64,000 nt of DNA. Source: Poritiphilus sp965212595 (GTDB lineage Bacteria; Bacteroidota; Bacteroidia; Flavobacteriales; Flavobacteriaceae). Under the pieces are notes generated by a model that searched no databases, was not told the DNA's origin, and saw only the letters and a program-made list of their open reading frames with translations. Where the stretch lies: the NCBI GenBank assembly GCA_965212595.1, contig CBDBVE010000018.1:10942-74941 (forward strand). The letters run 5' to 3'. Position 1 is the stretch's first letter; the number at the start of each line of letters is the position of its first letter. Below are positions 48,419 to 55,888 of the stretch, piece by piece. Made by a program: the position numbers and the translations under genes.

Positions 48419-50398
48419 ATGCGAATAAAAGAATTGGACTTACCCCTAAGAATGACTAATGATCTTGGAGTCAAAAAATTTAAATCAGATAGAATAGGTT
48501 CTGTAATAGCATTAGTCGGTAAAAATGGGTCTGGTAAAACCAGATATTTGAAAATAATTGAGAATTGGATTAAAAACTCAAATACATTCAAAATCACAAA
48601 CTCTTATTTCGATCATTTACCATTGGGTTTTGATAAGGCTGCCGAAAAATTCAAACCATACTATGAAACCCTTAGAATTTCAGAGGCACTAAAAAATATA
48701 GATTTTGAGTTATCTAAAGATCCTAAAAATAGTGTCCTTCGTAACGAAAAAGCCGAGATAGTCAATAAAAAAGACTACATAATTCCACACAATATACAAT
48801 CACAAATAAAGCAATTTGACAACTCTGTTTCCAGCTCTTTCAGTGATTATTTAAAGGTTATTGACCATGAGCAGTTAAGAGGTCTTCAAAAAGCTATTGA
48901 AGGTAAAGATCAGCTTTTTAGGGGAACTTTCTCCAACAGAAACCATAAAGTCGATGAATTCTCCGTAATCAATCAGAACGCTTTGGCTTACCTAGAAAGC
49001 TTACCTAAACTGCTTGAGGATGCAAAAACTCAAGCAGAATTAAAAAAAACCAAAATCGATAGCAACGGAAATTACATAAGGTTCCAGCAACTAAAAGGTT
49101 TAGTTAATATTTTATTGGAAAAAGAACTGTCCTGGGAATGCAATTTAACCGGGTCACGGGTTGAGGACGGCCAAAATTTAAAGACTTACGAACCATTTCT
49201 TACTTTAAATGGATTGAAGTTTGACTATGAGTTACTTTCCGAAGGTGAAAAGGTACTTTTTACATATTCCATTTTGTTTTTTAGTCAAAGTATTAATCAG
49301 AATCCTGGAATAAGATTTTCGGAATGGATCATTATTATTGATGAACCTGAACTTCATTTACATCCTAAGGCTCAAGTAAGGCTAATCGAGAGATTGAAAG
49401 AGTTGGTGAATAACAAAGGACAACTTATAATTGCTACGCACTCAATACCTATTGTTGCTTCATTAGATTATTCCTCGATTTATCTTGTTCAAAACGATGA
49501 AATGTATAGTCCTAAATCAGATAGACCATTTAAAGCTTTAAATGATATAATGGGGATAGATGAATACTATTACAGAATGGCTGAATTTTTAAAATCTCCT
49601 TCCTTGTGGGCAATGACAAATTTTATGGTTCAATGCTTTCTTAAACCTGAAGTTATCGAGTTCTCAAATGATTCTGACCCTCAAATTCAGCTTTTTAAAA
49701 AAACTACCTCAAACAAGAAAAACCTAAACATTTTGGATTTTGGTTGTGGCGAAGGTCGGTTATTAACATCACTTAAAGAAGATGCCGACACTTGGAGCAG
49801 AATAAAGCTGTATGATACTTTTGATATTGACAAAAATGCTAAACAAAAATTAAAAGAAAAAGGAGCTCACAATTTTTACTCTTCTTTAAAAGACATACCC
49901 AAAAATAAATATCATTTAATTGTACTAATTAATGTTCTGCATGAAATACCCATAGATGAGTGGAAGAATACATTAAACTCTTTAAAAAAATGTCTTTTAA
50001 GGACCGGTCAGTTAATATTTATTGAGGATTCAAAGATGCCAGTTGGCGAGTTACCAAATGACGAAGGTTTTATTCTTTTAGGGAAAGAAGAGTTCAAAAT
50101 TCTATTTAGGGAAAATAATGTAGAATTTTTACAGAATAAATTAGCCAATGACATAGAAAGAATGGTATGTGCAATTGTTTCAAAATCTAGAGTTTCAAAT
50201 GAAATAACGGATGGAATCATTATTGAAACATTAGAATCATTAAAGCGAAATTCTTTCAAAGAATTAGAATCTTTAAGAAGCCTTTCTGATGAAGAACGGT
50301 ATAAAAATCATATTTCATACGGCAGAACATTTGGTTTAAAATCTAATTTGCACATAAATAGTCAATTAGCAATAAATAAGTTAAATCACAAGAAGTAA
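48419..50398 (+). CDS. ABC-type ATPase fused to a SAM methyltransferase
   Basis: This 659-aa protein starts at ATG 48419. Residues 1-390 are a SMC/ABC-like AAA ATPase: Walker A GKNGSGKT (34-41), signature LSEGEK (273-278), Walker B IIIIDEPELHLHP (304-316) and H-loop ATHS (339-342), with a long insert (60-230). Residues about 435-570 are a class I methyltransferase: motif I LDFGCGEGR (439-447), NVLHEI (505-510) and LIFIEDSK (532-539). No TOPRIM or nuclease motif is seen. The ATPase part resembles those of phage-defence systems; the role here is unknown. It lies in a repeat-rich, low-GC section. Confidence 0.85.
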   Translation: MRIKELDLPLRMTNDLGVKKFKSDRIGSVIALVGKNGSGKTRYLKIIENWIKNSNTFKITNSYFDHLPLGFDKAAEKFKPYYETLRISEALKNIDFELSKDPKNSVLRNEKAEIVNKKDYIIPHNIQSQIKQFDNSVSSSFSDYLKVIDHEQLRGLQKAIEGKDQLFRGTFSNRNHKVDEFSVINQNALAYLESLPKLLEDAKTQAELKKTKIDSNGNYIRFQQLKGLVNILLEKELSWECNLTGSRVEDGQNLKTYEPFLTLNGLKFDYELLSEGEKVLFTYSILFFSQSINQNPGIRFSEWIIIIDEPELHLHPKAQVRLIERLKELVNNKGQLIIATHSIPIVASLDYSSIYLVQNDEMYSPKSDRPFKALNDIMGIDEYYYRMAEFLKSPSLWAMTNFMVQCFLKPEVIEFSNDSDPQIQLFKKTTSNKKNLNILDFGCGEGRLLTSLKEDADTWSRIKLYDTFDIDKNAKQKLKEKGAHNFYSSLKDIPKNKYHLIVLINVLHEIPIDEWKNTLNSLKKCLLRTGQLIFIEDSKMPVGELPNDEGFILLGKEEFKILFRENNVEFLQNKLANDIERMVCAIVSKSRVSNEITDGIIIETLESLKRNSFKELESLRSLSDEERYKNHISYGRTFGLKSNLHINSQLAINKLNHKK

Positions 50399-50766
50399 CC
50401 ATTCCACACACCAACCTCCACCCTGGTTTCGGTTGACAAAGCATTACCCTCCCCTCCTACCTCGGGCAGCAAAAAAAGTATTCCGTTTTTGAGAATTATT
50501 TAGAGGAAATTTTCAGGAATTGCAGTACAAACTTTCGCTTTTACCAAAGCAAAGTTACCCCGCCTTTGGCGGGGCAGGCATAACGCGGTACACTTGTCCG
50601 CCGAAATGTAATGAAGGTGGATTATGAAACAAATGTGCTTGTTTGTGGAAAGGGTGCCCTTCGTCTCGCCGAAAAAGCAATCATCCACTGGGTAATTTAT
50701 TTTTATCGCGTAGATCAAAGCCGTTTTACAGTTCTATTCCGTCTTGTCCTTTTATTTTAGAGCTCA
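50399..50766. other. Intergenic between ATPase gene and MDR gene
   Basis: It holds repeat copy 1 and, at 50715-50729, the TCAAAGCCGTTTTAC shared with 47076-47090. No gene is seen. Confidence 0.6.
50400..50588. repeat. 189-bp direct repeat, copy 1
   Basis: It is identical to 51950-52138 except for three bases. It contains the hairpin CCCCGCC-TTT-GGCGGGG (50558-50574). It starts just after the ATPase-methyltransferase stop. Confidence 0.95.
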
Positions 50767-51807
50767 CTAGGCTACTTTCAGAATGAGTTTACCCATTTTT
50801 TTTCCGGAAAACAATCGAAGAAAGGCTTCATGAAAATTCTCGATACCCTCAACGACGAATTCCTTCGAACGCAATTTCCCTTGCATCATCCATTGTCCCA
50901 TGTCGCGTCTGGCCAAATCGCTTTCCCCGAAGTAATCGATGACAACAAAGCCTTCCATTTTAGCTCGGGCAGCCAATATCTGGTAATAGTTGTCTGGTCC
51001 CTTAGGCTTCCTGTTGTACTGCGAAATGGCGCCGCAAATAACAATCCGCGCCTTCCTATTGAGTCGCGTCAGGGCAGTGTTCAGGATTTCACCACCTACA
51101 TTGTCGTAATACACATCAATGCCATTTGGGCACAAGACATCCAATCGTTCGGTGATATCCTCATTCTTATAATCAATGGCGCCATCAAAGCCCAGTTCGT
51201 TCACAATGTAGTCGCATTTTTCGGTGCCGCCTGCAATGCCCACGACATGGCAGCCTTTAATTTTGGCAATTTGACCCACTACGCTGCCAACTGCGCCAGC
51301 AGCACCAGATACCAGTACGGTCTCACCTGCTTTAGGTTGTCCGATTCGTAACAATCCGAAATACGCTGTTATCCCTGGCATTCCTAAAACACTAAGATAG
51401 GTTGTCAAAGGCGCCATATTGGGATCTATTCGGAACAAACCATTACCATCTGTAATCACAAATAACTGCGCGCTGTGGAATCCTGTATAGTAATCGCCTA
51501 CTTTCATATTCGGGTTCCTGGACTCTATCACCTTACCAACGATAGCCGCTCGCATCACCTCGCCTAACTTTACTGGAGGTAAATATGATTTCGCATCCCT
51601 GATCCAGCCACGCATGGCAGGGTCCAGCGATATATATTCTGTTTGTATCAGGGCCTCTCCCTCCCTAATGCCTGGAACAGGAAGTTCTTCAAATTGCCAT
51701 GTTGAGGCATCAGGCATTCCTTTTGGCCTTTTGGCCAATAGCACACGCTTGTTCATAAGATCTATCTTCCGTGAAGTCTTTTCTTTTACTTGTTCTGCTT
51801 GTCTCAT
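50767..51807 (-). CDS. NADP-dependent MDR oxidoreductase (quinone/enone reductase type)
   Basis: This protein is 346 aa from ATG 51807; an alternative ATG at 51756 (MNKRVLLAKRPKGMP) would remove 17 residues and looks closer to the family start. It has a GroES-like N-terminus (LPVPGIREGEALIQTEYISLDPAMRGWI), SGAAGAVGSVVGQIAKIKGCHVVGIAGG as the NADP site, and GIDVYYDNVGGEILNTAL. Relatives reduce enones, curcumin or prostaglandin-like substrates. The gene is flanked by the two 189-bp repeats and has a Crp/Fnr-type site at 51909-51952. Confidence 0.92.
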   Translation of the reverse strand: MRQAEQVKEKTSRKIDLMNKRVLLAKRPKGMPDASTWQFEELPVPGIREGEALIQTEYISLDPAMRGWIRDAKSYLPPVKLGEVMRAAIVGKVIESRNPNMKVGDYYTGFHSAQLFVITDGNGLFRIDPNMAPLTTYLSVLGMPGITAYFGLLRIGQPKAGETVLVSGAAGAVGSVVGQIAKIKGCHVVGIAGGTEKCDYIVNELGFDGAIDYKNEDITERLDVLCPNGIDVYYDNVGGEILNTALTRLNRKARIVICGAISQYNRKPKGPDNYYQILAARAKMEGFVVIDYFGESDLARRDMGQWMMQGKLRSKEFVVEGIENFHEAFLRLFSGKKMGKLILKVA

Positions 51808-51908
51808 GTTCTTGTTTTAAGATTCTACTGTTTTATCACCATGTATCGCTGGGATGCCTCAGGCTCCCTGGATTGTGCCATCGGTGTGGTTAGTATTCAA
51901 CCAAACAC

Positions 51909-51952
51909 TAAAGCTATTCGAATTCAGTTATTCAAACAATGATATCAGTCAT
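51909..51952 (-). promoter_or_regulatory. Crp/Fnr-type site and promoter of MDR gene
   Basis: Read on the minus strand: ATGACTGATATCAT (51952-51939), 2 bases, TTTG, 16 bases, then TAGCTTTA (51916-51909). Layout is the same as at 42905-42948. The outer 3 bases of the palindrome overlap the start of repeat copy 2. Confidence 0.65.
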
Positions 51953-52138
51953 TCCACACACCAACCTCCACCTAGGTTTCGGTTGACAAAGCATTACCCT
52001 CCCCTCCTACCTCGGGCAGCTAAAAAAGTATTCCGTTTTTGAGAATTATTTAGAGGAAATTTTCAGGAATTGCAGTACAAACTTTCGCTTTTACCAAAGC
52101 AAAGTTACCCCGCCTTTGGCGGGGCAGGCATAACGCGG
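51950..52138. repeat. 189-bp direct repeat, copy 2
   Basis: It is the partner of 50400-50588, offset 1550 bp, three mismatches. Its hairpin is at 52108-52124. Confidence 0.95.
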
Positions 52139-52282
52139 AACATTATGATTCACTTATAGTAATTCACGGAATAGCGCTTTTGCGATATTTGACATAGTTC
52201 AGTGACCCTGTTTAAAAAAACAGGCCATTCTTTATGTGCACTTCTCCAATGGGGATAAAAAAAATTCACATCCATTAGTAGG

Positions 52283-52999
52283 TTATTTATTTCGGACCTC
52301 TCTTTTATTGGTATGGTCAAATCCCTGAGATCTTTCCAATTCGATCATGCTTTTAGGCCTAAAATTTAAAATAAGCGCCCTTCTTTGCGAATTGGTGGTG
52401 TTTCCCTTACTGAAATGCAATGTATAACCGTCATGAAAGGTACATCCTCCCGATTTTAACGGAATGGATTGGGCCAAACTCATATCTGCTTCACATTGAA
52501 GTGCCCCACCGCCAGCCGTTTGAACATGTGGTCTAATCGAATCTTCTTCTTTGGGAATGAACCACATGCAGCCATTATCTTCGTAGACATCATCCAAAGC
52601 TATCCAACAACTTGCGGCCCTCTTGTCGGTCATTTTGATCCAATATGCCGCATCTTGATGCCAAGGTGTGGGTGTATCGGTATGGGGCGCTTTATTGATG
52701 AGCATATCAAAATCGAGTTCGATGTCGTCACCCATCAAATCTTTGGCATGATCTAAAGCCAAGGTATAGGTTATGCTTTCAGCCAACTTTGGCTCTACCA
52801 TACTTGGACGCATGATTTGGGTAATCTTTTCTATGTTCTTAGTATCTGTAGTATTGCCTGCTAAATCACTTCTTAAACCCTGGGTGCGTTTTCGATCGTT
52901 CAATAACCAATCGTATAAGTCCCTTATTTTTTCTACCTCGGTATACGGTATTAATGTATCCAGTTTCGCAAAACCATTTTCTAAAAATTCAGTTTTCAT
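52283..52999 (-). CDS. Phytanoyl-CoA dioxygenase (PhyH) family protein
   Basis: This 238-aa protein is an Fe(II)/2-oxoglutarate oxygenase. The iron triad is visible as HxD in PTPWHQDAAYW and the distal His in FHDGYTLHFSKGNTTNSQRRALILNFRP, which also carries the 2-oxoglutarate Arg. Substrate unknown. Confidence 0.9.
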   Translation of the reverse strand: MKTEFLENGFAKLDTLIPYTEVEKIRDLYDWLLNDRKRTQGLRSDLAGNTTDTKNIEKITQIMRPSMVEPKLAESITYTLALDHAKDLMGDDIELDFDMLINKAPHTDTPTPWHQDAAYWIKMTDKRAASCWIALDDVYEDNGCMWFIPKEEDSIRPHVQTAGGGALQCEADMSLAQSIPLKSGGCTFHDGYTLHFSKGNTTNSQRRALILNFRPKSMIELERSQGFDHTNKREVRNK

Positions 53000-53034
53000 G
53001 GTAGATGTATTTTAATCCTGTTACAGTAAGTATT

Positions 53035-53201
53035 CTTTTCTTTTTTCCTTGACCATGCTCCGCGATAGCGGCCACGGGGCGGCGAGTAAAAAAAGAAACA
53101 AAAAGATACTCATTAATATCTATTGTTTTTAAAAGGTATTCGTGAATCTTCGATTTCAAGGCTTACAGATATTTTTGGAAACAGGGCCGAGCGCTAAGAA
53201 A
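53035..53201 (+). repeat. Dispersed repeat, copy 2, interrupted
   Basis: 53035-53099 and 53178-53201 match the two halves of 48041-48122; 78 bases between them (53100-53177) are absent from copy 1. Confidence 0.65.
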
Positions 53202-53263
53202 GTGTAACAGTCCATAAGAATTTTTGTCTATAGATCATATACCAACCATAAAAGCTTTTGATT

Positions 53264-53965
53264 ATGATAAGATTTAAAACATTTTTTTCCATTCTTTTAT
53301 TCATGTTGTTTGCTACAAACAGCTATGCAACCTGGTCGATAATCGCAGTGGATAGAAAAACAGGTGAAATAGGTATTGTGGGGGCTTCCTGTACCTTTGA
53401 TGTCTCTGGAATAGCATCCATTGAACCGGGCAAGGGTGCAATTGTGGTTCAGGCGGCTAGTAGTTATTTTGCCCGAATGAAAGGCGTTTCACTAATGGAA
53501 AATGGATCTTCTGCCCAAGTGATATTGGATGGGATGATGGATGAACGCTTTGAGCCCGAACAACAGCAATATGCGGTTATACTGCTAACTGATGGGACAA
53601 AACCATTAGTTTATTCCGGTTCTGAAATCCAGGACTGGAACGGTGAAATGTTGGGAGATGACTTTGCCGTACTTGGAAACATCCTGGCAGGTGAACAAGT
53701 GGTAAGGAAGGCGTATGAAGCCTTCGACCAGAATCGGGACAAGTCTTTGTCCGAAAGATTAATGATGGCACTAAAGGCTGGTGAAGAAGCTGGAGGTGAT
53801 TCTCGATGTGGCAGCCAATATGCCCGCTCTGCATTTATGATGGTGTACCAACCTATTAATGGTGCCATTTTAAAACTGGCAGTACAGGGTATTGAAAAAG
53901 GAAAAAAGCCAGCGGTAAGTTTATTGAACGAACAGTTCAATCTTTGGTACAAAAGGGAAGAATAG
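53264..53965 (+). CDS. DUF1028 exported protein
   Basis: ATG 53264 is preferred to the TTG at 53258. The 233-aa product has a signal peptide ending NSYA, after which the mature N-terminus TWSIIAVDRKTGEIGIVGASC matches DUF1028. Further family text: KGAIVVQAASSYF, GEAGGDSRCGSQYARSAFM. The fold is Ntn-hydrolase-like; no activity is established. Confidence 0.9.
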   Translation: MIRFKTFFSILLFMLFATNSYATWSIIAVDRKTGEIGIVGASCTFDVSGIASIEPGKGAIVVQAASSYFARMKGVSLMENGSSAQVILDGMMDERFEPEQQQYAVILLTDGTKPLVYSGSEIQDWNGEMLGDDFAVLGNILAGEQVVRKAYEAFDQNRDKSLSERLMMALKAGEEAGGDSRCGSQYARSAFMMVYQPINGAILKLAVQGIEKGKKPAVSLLNEQFNLWYKREE

Positions 53966-54046
53966 AACCTATGCCCGGCAGCTAGTTAGAAATACGTAAG
54001 GTGTAGGTGGATTGTACAATTTAAATTATCACTTACAAATAGTGGT

Positions 54047-55672
54047 CTATAAAGCTTCGTTTAGTTCCTTTAGATCACCCTTCGAATAGTTGGTTATACT
54101 TTCTCTTTCGCTGGATGCAAGATCCGGATCATTCTCAACAAGTGAAAGCGCATTGTTGTAATGTTTAATCGCCTTCTCATTCTGCCCTACCCGCATGGAG
54201 TAATAGGCCAGGTAATAGTTCATCCGAGCCGATTCTGGATAGCTATCATAGCCAAGTGCATATAGTCTCTGGCGGTAGGTGTAATCTTCATCTTTCTGCC
54301 AGGCAAGCCAACTCCGATAATCCTTGTAGAAAGACTTCGAATACGGTTGAAGATTCCCGTTCTCTTTTAACTCCTTATAAATGCGCTCGATCTCATCAAA
54401 TCCGTCTTTCATGAATCGATCTTTCAAGAGTGCAATGTTTGGTGGGGCTGGAATTCCTGCCAAAACAAAAGTGCTGTCAATCTCAGTCTGTGATTTCAAG
54501 AAGGTAGCGTCAAAGGCCTCTTCAGTTACACCTTTGATTTTTTGGTCCAGGAATCTCAATATGAGTTGATGTGCTTCCTCGAATCCTTTTTGGGTGTTCC
54601 CCTTATGCTCACCCAGAATATTCGGCTTAAAAGCATGGAACATACCATAATTGAGCATTACGAATTCTGACATCCGCGGAAATTGAGCATAGTACCTATC
54701 AGCGTATTTAAGTTGAAAAGTATATTCCGGATCAATTGATGGGTGAGATGAATAAATGATTAAGATTGGAGCCGTAATATTCTCCGGTAAGTAAAAAACC
54801 GATTCATTCAGAAGGCCTTGCTCAAAAGCGCTTGGAAGTCCTCCCTCCAGGCTGATCAGTGCTTTGAGTTTGTCGTTTCTTGAGATAGCGGCAGCACCAA
54901 CCGAAGATGAGATAGCATTAGCCAAAATAGCTACTTTGTCCATATCAACATTGGGTTGTTCACTCACTTTTCCTAACACGAATTCAAAATCATCAACAAC
55001 CACTTCTAACCCTATCGTAGACACTTCCATTCCAGAAGAAAACCTGCCTTTTGGTGTAAAGGCTACCACCACATAACCATGACTCGCCAGGTATTCACAT
55101 GTGATACTTTGAAATGCCGGACTGCCACCGTTTGGGTAGATAACTACTGGAAATTTCCCCTTGGCAGGAGTTGCATTGAGTTTACCATATACCTCTAACT
55201 CAAGCAGCTGATCAAGGTCCTCACTTGTAAAATCCTCCTTAGTACTTCCAAGTACCCCAATGGTAATGTTTCCAAGGCCTTGGGTCTGTTCAATAAACGT
55301 CTCCTTAGCGGATGTCTTCTGCGCTTCAGACTCTCCAAAATCTGTTTGTCTACCTTTTAGATAAACATAATGTGAATAGTTGATTTGGTCACCCGAACCA
55401 CGCTCTGCCGGGTACCAAACATTAATCTGAAACTGACGCCCCAGTTCGGGCTTGTGGTTATTTGTCAGATTCCCATCCCAATCGGCTGATGGTACGCCAT
55501 TTCTTGTTTTATCGTAAGTAAAAATTGTTTTGTACCCAACGGCATAGTCCCCCAAAACAAGATCTCCCATTATGGGTAGACGCTCATTGAATCCTTGTTC
55601 TGGCTGACACCCGCTTAATCCTATTAGTATAAAAAATACAATGGATACCCTTATTTTCTTGCTGCTATACAT
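54047..55672 (-). CDS. Lipoprotein esterase (dienelactone/PAF-hydrolase-like) with TPR
   Basis: This 541-aa protein starts MYSSKKIRVSIVFFILIGLSGCQPE, with a lipobox Cys near residue 22. Residues about 30-390 look like an alpha/beta hydrolase (GKFPVVIYPNGGSPAFQSITCEYLASHGYVVVAFTPKG, VAILANAISSSVGAAA, MLNYGMFHAFKP); the nucleophile elbow reads NAISSS instead of GxSxG, so activity is doubtful. The C-terminus is a TPR (SARMNYYLAYYSMRVGQNEKAIKHYNNAL). Confidence 0.75.
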   Translation of the reverse strand: MYSSKKIRVSIVFFILIGLSGCQPEQGFNERLPIMGDLVLGDYAVGYKTIFTYDKTRNGVPSADWDGNLTNNHKPELGRQFQINVWYPAERGSGDQINYSHYVYLKGRQTDFGESEAQKTSAKETFIEQTQGLGNITIGVLGSTKEDFTSEDLDQLLELEVYGKLNATPAKGKFPVVIYPNGGSPAFQSITCEYLASHGYVVVAFTPKGRFSSGMEVSTIGLEVVVDDFEFVLGKVSEQPNVDMDKVAILANAISSSVGAAAISRNDKLKALISLEGGLPSAFEQGLLNESVFYLPENITAPILIIYSSHPSIDPEYTFQLKYADRYYAQFPRMSEFVMLNYGMFHAFKPNILGEHKGNTQKGFEEAHQLILRFLDQKIKGVTEEAFDATFLKSQTEIDSTFVLAGIPAPPNIALLKDRFMKDGFDEIERIYKELKENGNLQPYSKSFYKDYRSWLAWQKDEDYTYRQRLYALGYDSYPESARMNYYLAYYSMRVGQNEKAIKHYNNALSLVENDPDLASSERESITNYSKGDLKELNEAL

Positions 55673-55888
55673 GCTATTGAGCCGTTTTAAGTATCTAATT
55701 TATTGAATTCCCCGTAAATTAGTAATACGCTGCTAACGTAAGGTCTCACTTAAAGTAAGCAGGTCTCATAAGCTGCATTTTTAAGAATTTTGGGATTTAT
55801 ACTCCTGGGGGTCATTCCAGTGAATAGTATACCACATACATTGCTCCTCTCCTGCCCTGCTACCTCCGTTCCTCAGGGCGGCAAGGTT

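Larger units (their letters stand above)
51808..52282. other. Intergenic between MDR gene and PhyH gene
   Basis: It carries the MDR promoter, repeat copy 2 and a 7-bp hairpin (CCTGTTT/AAACAGG, 52207-52224) that may end the PhyH transcript. No gene is seen. Confidence 0.55.

Noticed and set aside
50830..51351. 173-codon open frame opposite the MDR oxidoreductase
   Set aside because: The minus strand encodes a clear MDR enzyme over the same bases; the plus frame has no recognisable domain.
50400..52138. Direct repeats as an insertion sequence
   Set aside because: No transposase, no terminal inverted repeats and no target duplication; the gene between them is metabolic.
52190..52201. A further TGA-N6-TCA match
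   Set aside because: It lies downstream of the PhyH gene and has no TTTG/TAnnTTTA at the spacing seen in the other three, so it is likely chance.
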